NCBI RefSeq assembly: GCF_026914185.1
Contig: NC_070564.1
Coordinates: 62,001 to 126,000, forward strand
Length of the DNA: 64,000 nt
Source: Puccinia triticina
Taxonomy: Eukaryota; Basidiomycota; Pucciniomycetes; Pucciniales; Pucciniaceae
Direction of reading: 5' to 3'
This document shows positions 33,142 to 44,563 of this stretch, in pieces. The translations under genes were made by a program, and so were the position numbers. The notes under the pieces were generated by a model. That model saw nothing but the letters and a program-made list of their open reading frames with translations. It was not told where the DNA came from and did no database searches. Numbering within the stretch: position 1 is the first letter of the stretch; every line of letters begins with the position of its first letter.

Positions 33142-33166
33142 GCAACAGCAACAGCAACAGCAACAG
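33142..33166. repeat. (CAGCAA)n microsatellite
   Basis: Four perfect CAGCAA/CAACAG hexamers on the plus strand. Confidence 0.85.
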
Positions 33167-35282
33167 TGGGTGACGGTGTAAAGTACTGGCTGAAGAAGGA
33201 AGGAGGCCCGCTGGCGGTGTCAGTGTGCAGCAGGATGTATGCAGGGATTACGTAATCCGAGTTGACTTTTTAAGGTTCCAGTTCGATTTGCTTTGTTTCC
33301 TGGGCACTGCTGGCTGGACCACACGTTCCACTGGGCAGGAGCCGGGCTCTGAGGGGGTGGATGATACAACAAGAACTGGCGAGAATACATAAATACACTG
33401 TGAATGCCAAGCCAACCATCCCCATATCCGCGAGACGGTGAGAACAACAAATATCGTATTATGTACTGGTACTGCTCCTGGAAACAGGCATTACATGTAG
33501 CCAGCCAAGACTCGTCCAGAGCTTGCTATACACAGAGGCAGTTTCTTTTTGCCGGCCAGTGTCGTCCAAATCGACCCGAGCTAAGGGGGGTGTATGTATA
33601 GTGCCAAGCACGAGCCCAGAAACGTGTGGGGTCAAGCCTCACTCGACATCCGCGGCAGTCGAACTCGATGGAACGCAGTGGCTCGGCGGGATGATTACCA
33701 TTTTATGTATGTATACTGTGTGTATCTAAATATGTACCACGAGGATGGAAAGGGAGGCGAGAGGAATGCGAGCTGTAGGATATTGGCAGCTTACAGTGTT
33801 TTTGGAGATCAGTTGGCCAGGTGGAGGAGCGCGGTTGATGATCGCTGGCCATCCATGTGGATCGTTTTAAAAAAAGAAGCGGGCGATCAAGGTATTCCGT
33901 AAACAATGTACAATGTCTACAAGGATTAAGTCGCGGTGGAGGTGGAGGAGAGGAGTTCGGGAGCTGGTGGCTGGCCGAGGTTTTTTATCAAAATGGGAGT
34001 CGTTTAATCAAGTTTCAACACCGGCCGCTCAGCCTGACAGGAGAGGTTGGAACTATCAAACTATGTAAATATATTGTATCAATCAGCTGGACAGGATGGA
34101 TGGACCGGACGGCGGACACGGCTGCCCTCTGCGGCCGTGGCTGAACGGAACATGGAGTGAATACAAAGGTTTAGGTGTCCGATCATCCTGAGCTTGGCAT
34201 TCCGCGCGCAAGTCATCGATCGGAATCAGCCCCCGGGTGGATGCAGCACAGTCGATCTGCTGATCAGCCTCGACGAGCTGCTCCAAGTTCAAATCACAAC
34301 AATCAACGTGCGTGACTCGGAAATTGTGTGCACATACACAAAACTATCGCACAGGACTCAGCTCGACGCGGGAAGCCAGCACAAAATACATATCAAGTAT
34401 CCACCGACCATCATCTGAGAGGGCAAACCTTGTGACGCCGATGATGGCCTGCAACTTCGTACCGGGCCTCGAACCAGTCGGAGGGCGGGTGCAACGATGA
34501 TCATGATGGATCCTGATCCCCGTAACCATCCACAACAATCCAATAGCTCCGTATCGAGTGTAGTCGAGCCAGCTGAAAGAGTGATGGACTCGAGCCCACT
34601 GCCCACATAGCCTCGGAGCTCCAGGCCCGGCCTGCAGGTTTTCAGCAGCAGCTTCGAATCATCCAGAGCCTGTCCATGTTCCGATTCATGAACGTGCCTC
34701 GAAGAAATCCACGGCCTACAATTGGTCGACACACCGGACGAGAGACACACCTCCGGGAGGGAGTTCCGGGCATGCTCAAACGGACTTCTTCTGTCCAGGC
34801 TGGACAAAGCCTCATCTCCTCATTCCCGAGAAGAGGCTTTGGGCCCAGCCTCAAGCGAACAAGGAGCTGTGGTTTTATTCATCCAAGTTCGACTGCTTTC
34901 TAAATTCCATGTATGTATCTTTCTTGGGAATTCCGTGTCTTCTCCACTTTCGATACTCCTTGATTGAGACCATCCGCATCTTGGTACCACCTCGATGCTT
35001 TGTGTGTTGAAGAATAAAGATAGAGAGCTTGTTGGTGAACAGCTTGTGTCTGTGAGCTTTTCATCTGCACTCAGTCTCATGAACGCGCTCAAGATTCAGG
35101 ATAGTACAGAGCTCTAGCCATGAGCCAAGGTAGCAAGTGTTGGTAATGTATTGCGGACTATTCAAGATAGTTTGATCAAATATCAGCTTGTTGCAGAGCA
35201 CTGCCAGAATAATTTAAATTTATAATTGCTTGGTTGAGGGTATTCCATTTAGACTAAGATGCACTCTACCAATTTAAAATCT

Positions 35283-35379
35283 GTTACTTTTATCAATGGT
35301 GAGTAGTTACTTTACTTTACAATATCTGATGAATTTTAGTAGAGTAACAGCTACCCACTGTTACTTTTGTCACCATTAT
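35283..35379. mobile_element. Small relative of the CAAC elements (CAATGGTGAGTAG ends)
   Basis: Between two TTACTTTT octamers lies a short stretch starting CAATGGTGAGTAGTTAC and ending AACAGCTACCCACTG, an imperfect inverted pair resembling the termini at 40461 and 13231. Further GTAAAGTA/TTAC words and another CCCACTGTG end near 35690 suggest a larger degraded copy. Confidence 0.4.
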
Positions 35380-36397
35380 TTTTATCAGTAAAACACAAAC
35401 AGCGGTGTCACACGTAAATTAAAGGGTTGCTTTTTTGAGGTTGTTACTGGTAAAGTACCGTGTTATACAGTGGATAACACATTATCAAGCAATAAAAGGC
35501 CAAATCAGCCCAAAAATGGCCTTTTTTGCTTGTTATCTTACTCAAGATCTGCTGCTCCACACACAGAGAATGAAACCTCCTTCAAAACATAGCTCTACTC
35601 TATTGCACCACAGTTACCAGTAAAGATAGCAATCAAGGCTAAAAATTGTTATGTTACACTTTATCGTAGGAATAAGTACCCACTGTGGATTTCATCTATG
35701 AAATATTGTTTCCAGTATTGGCAGGCCAAGCATGCTGGTCCCTCAAAGTGTTGAAATAGACCTATTTCCAACAAACTAACAACTATCCTGTTCCAAAGTT
35801 ATTGACAAAGGAAATTGTGGCCTTTTTTTATGACCAATTTCAAATTCCCATCTCCATCATGTGTATCAGCTATGTTGTACATATTTCTGCTTTGGAAAAT
35901 ATGCAATTTTGAAAAGAAATGGGGGCTGGATACATATTCATGTCATATCTGAAGAGAGTTTCTATTCAAGTTGTAGAAGATAACCAGCTTACTCTTGCCC
36001 AGTCCCTCTTGCTTCTTAGATGCTTGTTTCAGGCTAATCCACTCCAAGCATTTATGCCATTTTCATTTTCATGTTTTCCTTCAACCAAAACCAGGGAATA
36101 GCTTAGCTTTTGATATTTCTGTTTCTGGTGAAACCTGATTGAAGCATTGTGTTTTGCTTATTGGTTGGACATCAAGAGTGAATGTGATGCTATAGCTATG
36201 GGGTTGCTGGGCACAACCCCAGTCTAATCTCCCTCACACAGTCTGGTGGGAACAGCCTTCCTGGATGCCTTTGCCAAAGTGAAAATGACTGTGATGATCT
36301 TTATTTGACAATGCAAGGCCAAAACCAAAAAATTGCAATCACAGAATGCCATGATTTGTGCACAGCAACAGGACCATCTGTCCAAGCAACACAATAC
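35380..36397. other. AT-rich intergenic, degraded repeat words only
   Basis: No exon or intact element recognised. Confidence 0.35.
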
Positions 36398-36524
36398 TGG
36401 AGGACTCCCTGTTGAGATCTAAAGAACCTGCAGCCCCTGGGAAAGCATGTCCCTGCAAAAATTGTAGTTTTCTGGCTGCAGATCTGGTCCTACAGGGGGC
36501 TGCAGATTGACAGGAAGTCCTCCA
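36398..36524. mobile_element. MITE with TGGAGGACT termini, second copy
   Basis: Starts TGGAGGACTCCCTGTTGAG and ends TTGACAGGAAGTCCTCCA; contains mirrored CTGCAG words. No target duplication remains. Homologous to 10509-10656. Confidence 0.6.
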
Positions 36525-36844
36525 CTCAAATATTTTCTGTCTGAACTGGGGCAGAAGTCCTTACAATGTGATGGTGAATTATTCAATTACTGAGCAATAA
36601 CTATAGACCAATCTAATTTGGAGTGATATGTAACCATTGGATGTGAACTATCATTCAACAGACTGAATTCATCTTGAAGTCAAGTTCATGTCAATCCTTA
36701 CTTAAGTTATACATTTCAAAATCAGGTAGCTCTTGCATATCCATTTTTTTACATTGGGGTGAACTGCCTTCATCAAATAAATATCACGCCTGAAACACAA
36801 CTGCCTAAATTTGGATAAAGAAATTATCAGAAGTGCAAAAAGCT

Positions 36845-37010
36845 TTAGGGCCCGTTTGGCTGCCATGTTATACGTCATAAGTGGGCAAATTTATGATGCA
36901 CAACCCCCAGGGGTTTCAAAGTTTTGGTGGCAATGGCGGGTGAACTTTGGGTTGCGCATCATAAATTCTACCATTTATGACGTATAACGCGGCAGCCAAA
37001 CAGGGCCTTA
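36845..37010. mobile_element. PIF/Harbinger-type MITE with TTA target duplication
   Basis: 160-bp element 36848-37007 with inverted ends GGGCCCGTTTGGCTGCC / GGCAGCCAAACAGGGCC extending inward through TTATACGTCATAA, and TTA on both sides (36845-36847, 37008-37010). Ends match those of 12238-12459. Confidence 0.8.
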
Positions 37011-37109
37011 GTATTTTCACAAGAGCAGGAGAACTGTATTTTAGCTGGTTACATAAGTGTGACACAGTTCATAAATCTCTCAGCTGCAAATGCCCCTCTG
37101 TTCTGAAAA

Positions 37110-38353
37110 ATGTGTGATTTGTATGTGATTTGTCACCCTATTGTACGCACGTTGTGATGAACGAAAGTGGTCACTGCGTAGAAATGTCAGGACCCCGCCG
37201 CTCCAAGATGATTCCCAGTCAAAGTCGGGTGATCTGGAGAAACTCCACTCCACAGTTCCGCCGTGTTGTAGGGCTCTGAGTGGGGTAAATAAAGTAAAGC
37301 ATGTAAAATAATCTAGCTCTGCAAAAGTAAACAGTAAAATAAAGATCCGCCGCATAAAGTAGATAACTCCGCAACAATAGCAAGAAAAACAGCCGTAAAG
37401 CCAGCGCAACCGTAACACATAAAGCAAGCCCGCAACGTAAAAACTCTGCTCCGCAACGTACGCAAAGTAAAAGAAGCACAACAATCCGCAAAGTAAAGTA
37501 AAAACCGTAAAAAAAGAGTCTGTCGGGGAGTATGATCCTCTCGGATCCTTCCTCCCCCACCGTGGTTGTATAGAGAAAAGGAAGAGAACTAAAAGATATC
37601 CTCTGCCCGCCTCCCACGCACGCCATCCGCTAACTCCGTTCACATACGCACACTCGTCATCCGTCAGGCGCTATACACACACGTACGTCATCCGCCAAGC
37701 TCCTCTCTCACGCCAACACCTGTCGTCTCCGCCGCTTGCCTTTGACCGCCGTCAAACTCCTCTCTCTAGCTTCCACGCCCCTGTCTAGCCTATGATGTCA
37801 GGATCCCACACGCCGCCCTTCTGGCTGCCATGGCTTCCCCCAATCACCACCTCCGCTATCCAGTCCGCGCTGGCCTGCCTAGTCTGAGTCCAGTTCTGCC
37901 GTCGAGCTCCGCGCGCCGCCGCCTTCAGTTGTGCGCTCCGCTCCGTTCCGCACCGTTTCCGCACCGTTTCCGCACCGTTTCCGCACCGATTCCGCACCGC
38001 CTGTGCGCCGCACTAATTGCTCCGTGGACAATTTGACACGAGTTCCAGAACTGATCACCACAACGTACAATAGGGTGACAAATCATAGTCCATCAGGGCA
38101 GTTACAGCTAGTTTTTTCTTAAATTTTACCCTAATTTACTCGGCAGAAATCCCTCTGGTATGGAAATTTTGTGATTTGTACGCGCGTAAAATAGGGTGAA
38201 AAATTGGACACTTTTCAGACCAGAGGGGTATATCTGCCAAGTAAATGAGGGTAAAATTTAAGAAAAATTTAGCTGTAACTGCCCTGATGGACTATGATTT
38301 GTCACGCTATTGTACGCTTGTACAATAGGGTGACAAATCACACACCAATCACA
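37110..38353. mobile_element. 1.2-kb composite element, 23-bp perfect TIRs
   Basis: TGTGATTTGTCACCCTATTG (37124) is perfectly inverted at 38320-38342; weaker similarity extends to 37110 and 38353. The interior is GC-richer than the surroundings, with TGTCAGGA(C/T)CC at about 37188 and 37798 (possible LTR-like starts), a tandem of about five CCGCACCGTTT units at 37953-38000, and the foldback unit at 38064-38316, which carries the same terminal word. Hydrophobic minus-strand frames (37080-37643) are probably spurious. Confidence 0.55.
38064..38316. repeat. Foldback unit with ~95-bp arms
   Basis: CGTACAATAGGGTGACAAAT... (38064-38162) is inverted at 38221-38316 with few mismatches (AGTCCATCAGGGCAGTTACAG in one arm, CTGTAACTGCCCTGATGG in the other). 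The loop is about 58 nt. It forms the right end of the composite element. Confidence 0.8.
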
Positions 38354-40130
38354 TTATTTTGAGGCCACAGCAACGGGTAAAGGAGGGTGAAATAGTTCCA
38401 ACACCATGTTGAAGCTATGATCTGAGGTCGAGGTTGAGACAAAGGGAGGAAGGGCCCAAGGAACAACAAACTCAGAAGGACTCTGAGTGAAAACAACAAA
38501 AGGGGCCAACAGAGCCCTCAAAGAGGGAAAAAGGTACTGCTAGCTTGCGTGGCGGAAAAGCGCACACGCTACAGGAGGTTGTATACTGTCAAGACCTCAG
38601 GGAAATGGGCGCAGAAGAGCAGATGGGTGTTATTTCTGTCTAAGCCATGGATATATAAGCTATTACAAGTGGAGGGGCCAGAATGTGGGACAGAAGGTGA
38701 ACTATGCATATGCAATCACGAGGGAGTGAGGGAGTGACAGGGAGTGGACAAGTGTGACAGGGAAGGGAAAGCAGAATAGGGAGAGACCGGTAACACTGGA
38801 ATTTCAACACACCATTCAGATTGATGTCACCCTCTGGTACAAACAATGTGTGAGTGGTGCTTTGCACTTTAGTTAAACTTTGCTTACAGACATTTTGTGT
38901 TCTGTGGTCCAGTTTAGTTACTACTGAGTTACAGAAAATTTCCAGCTGAGTTATGGATACTTCATATATAGTTGGATATCATTTCATTTTTGATTATACA
39001 TATGATGTAGTAGACATTGCACCAATTTATGAAAACAATTCAAGGTAAGGCACTCCCTGGTAAGTGCCCCCCAAGCTTCCCTGGTGAATACACTTAAACA
39101 ATGAGAATTCAGTGATCAACAAAATGTGATGATGGCAATTGAAGCATGGACTTGGTGACATGCAATTGGAATGATATTTAAACCCAAAATCAAGTATTAA
39201 GGTTAAGAAACAAAAAAACTCCTGTACTCTGATTCTGCCAAGTCTGCTTCATACATGATTTTAAGGTCTGTTCTGGGGAGCAGAATATGAGATCTGGGGG
39301 TTCTAGATATATTTCAGGATGAGGATTCTTTCTGGATCTCCAGCCTCTTGAACTAGAGCTTAAGATGTATGCGAAAGACTAGATGCATAGAGAAATACTC
39401 ACTGCAGCAGTCCGCATATTTGGTCTGCTTTGGTTGATGTCTAAGTATTCAACCTCTTCTTTCTGCCTTTGCGCGCTGATGAGCTCAGCCTGAAATTTGA
39501 ATGTGAGAACCCACTGTGGTAGATAGAAAAGTGGGAAAATAAAAAGTTTTTTCTATGCCACATAATTACTCATACTAGGCCTCAAGATACCACAAAATGG
39601 ACCCCATGAATGGATTCTACGACCAATCTCACCCCTATGTAGTCACCACTGAAAGCACCCCTGGGCCCCCTCTAGTGTGGAAGTTACACCTCATGGACAC
39701 CTATCACACGGTCAGCCCCAGTAACCCAGCTGTCACCTGCCTCAACCCAAGTTTCACAGTGGTACACTTATACATATCACAGGATACAAACATACATCTC
39801 CCTGTCAGGCTAGACTCATTACATATTAGCTAAATACACTCCGTTATATACATAGTATGACATCATTTACACTGTTTCTGCAGCCTCAGACTTTGTGTAT
39901 ACACTAATTACCCCTGTATGACAGCTCATGCAGTCTACTGTCACCTTATGCATGTGTTAGAATGTTCTGTTGTGTATTCTGACATCATGTATGCACCCCT
40001 GGCATGTTTAGAATGTTTGGCTGTACATCCTGACACCATTCATGCGCCCCTGAGGGTTTATAACATCATTTGTATCTACTCCCACCAGCTAAAATCCCTT
40101 CACCCTGTTGTATAGATTATCTGAAACCCT
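38354..40130. other. Intergenic, nothing recognised
   Basis: Mostly AT-rich sequence with short frames; no domain, splice-supported exon or defined repeat. Confidence 0.4.
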
Positions 40131-40453
40131 AACCCACAAGCCCCTTTGGGGCTCCACTTTTTGTCTATAAAAGGAGCTCTCTCCACCCCCAGTGGTCTGC
40201 TCCCCAGTTCCTCACCCAGAACTCACAAGTCACCCAACACTCATTCACAATCAATTCCTAAAACGCTTATAACAATAACTCAACCCTTATAACAATAATT
40301 CAACCCTTATAACAAATTAATTAAAACACTTACACATTGCCAGTCAGACAGATTTCATCTGGAACAGACCAGACCTATCACTTAATAAAACTTGCCAAGC
40401 TGAGCTTGGTGGGTCTTGTTGACTGATAACAGAAGGGTAGAGCTTGAAACTCC
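40131..40453 (+). promoter_or_regulatory. TATA-bearing LTR- or promoter-like stretch
   Basis: A CTATAAAAGGAGC box (about 40167) is followed by a CT-rich leader and then CCTTATAACAATAA repeats, as in an LTR or the 5' leader of a transposon gene. A very similar CTCTATAAAAGGAGG box occurs at 55.96 kb upstream of the hAT transposase pseudogene. No LTR ends were identified. Confidence 0.35.
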
Positions 40454-40856
40454 ATCATACCAACAAAGGGTAGTTACGCTACGGGTAACGCGTAGATAAC
40501 GGTAACGTAACGGAATTTTTGTTGTTATCTATGCGTTACACATAACAGCGGTGCAATTACGTTAGCGCACCAAATTAAGCCCTTTTTGTCATGCTTGTTG
40601 CGTTATCCGGACGCGTGGAGCCCCTGAGAATGGGCAAAAAATGAGGCAAAAAAAGCCTTAAATGGTCCGTTATTGCGTTATCCGGGGGATAACGCGATAA
40701 CGGGCCTCAAAAATGAGGCCCGTTGCGTTACACGCGGGGCCTGAAATGTCCCCGTTACTAGTAAAGTAACAGGGGGGGCCGGATAATGGGGGTAGTTATG
40801 TTACCAAAATTGTGCGGATAAAGCAACGTAACGTAACTACCCTTCGTTGATCATAC
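40454..40856. mobile_element. CAAC...GTTG element 2, GTTACG/CGTTA lattice, 7-bp target duplication
   Basis: Element 40461-40849 (389 bp) starts CAACAAAGGGTAGTTACGCT and ends with ACGTAACTACCCTTCGTTG; ATCATAC flanks both sides (40454-40460, 40850-40856). The interior is built from GTTA/TAAC words (GGTAACG, GCGTTATCCGG, AACGGGCC) in both orientations. Non-coding. Confidence 0.85.
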
Positions 40857-41101
40857 CCTTCACCATTCAGCAAAAGGGTTTCATTACCACTTTTGAGTCT
40901 TACACCGGTGGCTTTGCATCCATTTCCTCCCCAAAACCCATTGAGAAGCATTATGAAATCCGATCCTGTAGATTCTACTGGATTTTAAATGAATTTGAAA
41001 TTGACACACCTTGGGCAGAACCAGATCTGGACACCAATACCCTTGATATTCTGTTTGAAGCTGAAATTCACGGGCAAAACCCATATGTTGTACTCCACAT
41101 G
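40857..41101 (+). pseudogene. Unrecognised exon-like fragment
   Basis: An open frame (GFITTFESYTGGFASISS...IHGQNPYVVLHM) ends exactly at a good splice donor (ATG then GTAAGTAATTGG, 41102), suggesting a true exon. Its 5' side is interrupted by the CAAC element at 40461-40849 and no downstream partner exon was found. Family unknown; probably a piece of a mobile-element gene. Confidence 0.3.
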
Positions 41102-42058
41102 GTAAGTAATTGGAAATAATAAATCTATCCATTTCACTTGATTTATCTGATGGGATTTAAATTTTAAACCTTCAGAGGGAGTATTATTAATTTAAAATGC
41201 AATACAATGCCTTTCCAGTAGTAGATATCTTCATGAACCAACCTATCTTTATCAGAAGCAACATTTTCCTCTAGAATTGGCTATGAATGTGAGAATATCC
41301 ATCAGGTTAAGATTTTCCCCAGTGATATTGAAAATTTTGACTAATCATTATCAAATTTCCATACATCTATTCACCCATTCAGCTGCCCATTCCACAACAG
41401 AACAGCAGGCAAATCAGGTCAATAAAGCCAATTACAACATTGGAAAACAACAAAAAGAGGATGAAAAATATCAATTTGAGAAACTGATGCATTCTGGGAG
41501 TGAACCAAGGCTCTGTGGTAGAGAGCAGAAAAAAGCAAAAAAAAAAAAGGTTTTGGAAAACACCATAGAAACAAAGATGAAGCAGCTTCACTACAAGCAA
41601 CTGGAGATGGACAAATTAGCTTAAAGTCTTCAATAACAACCACTTCTGATTGTTTAGAAAATTTTCTACCTGAAGATTTTGAAGAAGTTATGAAGATCAA
41701 AGAAAGAATTGGAACTGGTATTGTGAAAATCATTTCTATAAAGGCTCCTGGGAAGAATTATTCTGAGAAAAATCCACAAGACTTCCACTCTTATGAAACA
41801 TGAATCAGGATCAACTTAGACCACAAAAGTAGGGAGGTACCCTTGATGTTTCTTTCTGCAAGAGTTGGAAAATTGATTGATGCTCTATTTTGTTTCTACA
41901 AGATTGGGGCTTTGAATGAACTTGATAATGAGCTTCTTGGTCTGAAAAATAGTGCTCAGCAAGAGTTGTATGAGTGGGTGGAGGTTCTTGTATTGTAAAT
42001 CATATCTTGACAGGGAAATGAAAGAAGGAATAACCAAGATCACCTTGGAAGCCACTAA
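41102..42058. other. Fragmentary frames, no gene called
   Basis: A plus-strand frame at about 41400-41625 encodes a Lys/Glu/Gln-rich helix (KQQKEDEKYQFEKL...KKAKKKKVLE) next to an A-rich run. Further broken frames continue to about 42000. This may be debris of a transposon-associated coding sequence. Confidence 0.3.
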
Positions 42059-42249
42059 TAGGGGGATTCAAAGTTGGCCATGCACAACTTGCATGCACTT
42101 TTGCAAGTTGGTGTACAAGGCTTTTATTGAAAACCAAATTTCAAAAAAACATTCAAGAAGACTTGGGGGGTGTAGTACAGTGTGGCTTGCATGCACTTTT
42201 GCAACTTGGTGTTCAAGTTCATTCATCTGGCCAACTTTGAAACCCCCTA
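42059..42249. mobile_element. MITE with TA target duplication (GGGGGATTCAAAGTTGGC)
   Basis: 187-bp element 42061-42247 with 20-bp inverted ends (GGGGGATTCAAAGTTGGCCA; one mismatch), TA on both sides, and an internal near-direct repeat of GCTTGCATGCACTTTTGCAA. Tc1/mariner-like by the TA duplication. Confidence 0.8.
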
Positions 42250-42374
42250 CACCAGGAAAAAAAAGTAGCCACTTGATGGCAAGTGACATGACACTGCTCC
42301 AATGCTGCTCCTCTCCACCAGCACATCTAGGGCTCGCATGAGAGGTGTCAGGATCAAAGCACTCAATGTGGCAA

Positions 42375-42945
42375 AACCAGATGATGCTCAGCTTTGCCCT
42401 GGCCCAGCTGATGCTCAGCTTTTACCCTGGCTCAGCTGATGCTCAGTTCTTGCCCTGGCCCAGATGATGCTCAGCTGTGGCACTGGCCACCTGATGATCA
42501 TCTTTGGCCCTGGCACAGCTGATGCTCAGCCTTGGCCGTGGCTCAGCTGATGCTCAGCTTTGGCCCTAGCCTAGCTGATTTTCAGCTCTGGTCCTGTCCA
42601 AGCTGATTCCCATCTTTTTCACTGGCCTGGCTCAGCTGAGCATCAGCTGGCCAGCTGGCCCAGGACTGGGTCAAAGCTTAGCATCAGCTGGGACAGGACT
42701 AGGAAAAGGCTGAGCAAGGACTGGTACAAAGCTGAGCATCAGCTGCGCCAGGACTAGTACAAAGCTGAGCATCACCTGAGCAAGTACTGGTCAAAAGGCT
42801 TTATTCCAGCTTTATTCCAATTCTGAGAGGGAGCTGCGTGAAAAAGCTGAGTATGAGCTGAGTATGAGCTGGGTACCAAAGCTGAGTATGAGCTGGACAG
42901 GACTGAGGATCAGTTGGGCTCATCAAAAACTGAACAGGACCTCCT
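42375..42945. repeat. Foldback minisatellite (CAGCTGATGCTCAGC)
   Basis: About nine units of roughly 27-30 bp containing CAGCTGATGCTCAGC plus CCCTGGC run to about 42620. The array then inverts: GCTGAGCATCAGCTG plus GGACTGG units continue to about 42910. The two arrays could pair over some 250 bp. Confidence 0.8.
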
Positions 42946-44089
42946 TGGTAAATTTTGGAAGTTGAGGAGATGTTGGGAGATTGTGGTAGATAGTGGATAG
43001 ATATTGGTTAGACAGTGGGTAGCTGGCTGGAGCTGGTGTGATGTCACTTGTCATCAACTGACCATTTTATTTTCCTGGTGAGCTAATAACAAATTGATTG
43101 CAAAGAAACTACACCATGATGTTCAAATCTTTAATACTGTTTAATCACTCTGCTAGTTTAAAATATTCACACTTTCACCAACACAACACATGTTTGTAAA
43201 GTAAGTCTTTTTCCTCTTTACATTTTTAATTCTAATCCCCAAAAGTTTTCATCTAGAAACTACTTTGCTTCTTTTTTGTTGAGATCAATGATTGAATATC
43301 TGACAGGCTACCCAAAAAGTTTTCTCATTTGCAACAGTTATCTGATTAATCAGAAGTGAAATTGACAAGCCTCAGTCATATGAACAGCACTGACAACAGG
43401 GTTCCAAAAGGATCCTAGCCCTTGCATTAGAGGGAGTACAACACATGTGAAGGCAAGAAAAAGACTTGATTATGATGCATGCTCCAGAAAATGTGACCTT
43501 CTCTTTCTGATCAAAACACAATGTCTCCTCACTTTGATACCAATCCATTGAAACTTAATACAACTGGCCATACGGTCAGCCCAAGCGTCCCATCTTCAAG
43601 TACCTTCTACTATAGCCTTCTGTTGATCTTCTCCAAACCAAGCACCAACACAACATTTTAAAGCTTTAAACCATCTTGTCTGAATGAGAGTGAGACAATT
43701 GGACAATATGTCACAGGAAAACAAAAGGAAGAGTTGATTACAGGGGTTTAATGATATGTCAGAAAGCGCTTCTGATAGAACCCCATCCTGTTTGAATTCG
43801 CGATTATAATATTTGTAATTTCGTTTCGGATCTTATTTGGAGTGGGTGATGAGAAGTGCTTGTGGATCACATCTAAAACTAAGCATAATATGGGAGGAGG
43901 CTGAATAGGAGCTAAGAAGATTGCGAAGCGTGATTGTCATCCAGATATTTGACCCTAGCAAATACCCGCGCAGCACCAACACCCCGCGTTCGCCCTGTTT
44001 GGTTGATCGTCCAGATCAGGTTAGTTAGCACGGACCTCTGGGTTTCCAGCAGATAAAAACACAGCTCACAAATAAATGAAAGCAGTCCT
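42946..44089. other. Intergenic, nothing recognised
   Basis: AT-rich flank; composition shifts near 43.8 kb towards that of the gene island. Confidence 0.4.
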
Positions 44090-44563
44090 CTAGAGTAATC
44101 TGATAGGTCCCCATGTACTTCCAAGGCAGATCACTGCTCCCAGCAGATTCGAGAAAGTGAGGTTCAATCTTCGAGAACCAGAGTTTCTCGGGACTGCAGG
44201 TAGTGCGGTTTGAGTTGCCACGACCTGGCCGATTCCGCTGGTGGTGAGTGAAGGTGATGTGCCATTCGCCTTGGGGAGTGATGTGGTCGTTGGGCTGACT
44301 GGCGGGAGGGTGACTGGCGAGGCAGTGCCAAGAGAGATTGGATGAGGGGGCTGCAACTCGAGAGCTGAGGTGAATGTGAGACTCGGTAAAACCGAGGGCG
44401 GAGGGCTGGTGGCGTTGTTCGGCCCGTCGTCGATCAACATCCCTTCGAGGTCCATATCTGGATCGTCTTCAAGGCTGTTCGGGCCCAATGAGGGTTGGGT
44501 CGGTAAGCCGGCGGTGGTGAGTAGTAGGACTACTAGGAATGGGCTTTTGTTGGTGAATCTCAT
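44090..44563 (-). CDS. Small Ser/Thr/Pro-rich secreted, possibly GPI-anchored protein
   Basis: Single-exon frame of 157 residues. The internal ATG at 44563 is chosen because it begins a signal peptide (MRFTNKSPFLVVLLLTTAGLP); the longer frame (to 44653) would put 30 residues before it. An acidic stretch (LEDDPDMDLEGMLIDDG) is followed by a Ser/Thr/Pro-rich, O-glycosylation-prone middle with two NxT/S sites, and ends in NSGSRRLNLTF plus a moderately hydrophobic tail (LLGAVICLGS) that could serve as a GPI signal. No family was recognised. Cell-wall or surface protein is an inference from composition only. Confidence 0.55.
   Translation of the reverse strand: MRFTNKSPFLVVLLLTTAGLPTQPSLGPNSLEDDPDMDLEGMLIDDGPNNATSPPPSVLPSLTFTSALELQPPHPISLGTASPVTLPPVSPTTTSLPKANGTSPSLTTSGIGQVVATQTALPAVPRNSGSRRLNLTFSNLLGAVICLGSTWGPIRLL

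Larger units (their letters stand above)
32450..35290. other. Long intergenic region with microsatellites
   Basis: Holds (AAT)n/(GAT)n at 32697-32729, GGATGGAT-type units at 32815-32860 and (CAGCAA)n at 33142-33166. GC rises at 34.1-34.9 kb, where overlapping frames occur on both strands (for example minus 34358-34807), but none has a domain, signal peptide or splice logic, so no gene is called. Confidence 0.4.

Noticed and set aside
34080..34970. Possible gene in the GC-rich stretch (frames on both strands up to 149 codons)
   Set aside because: No frame has a domain, signal peptide or plausible splice partner, and frames overlap on both strands, as expected from composition.
37080..37643. 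187-residue hydrophobic frame with many Phe/Tyr/Cys
   Set aside because: Lies inside a composite mobile element, overlaps its TIR, and its hydrophobicity follows from GTAAA/GCAAC words on the opposite strand.
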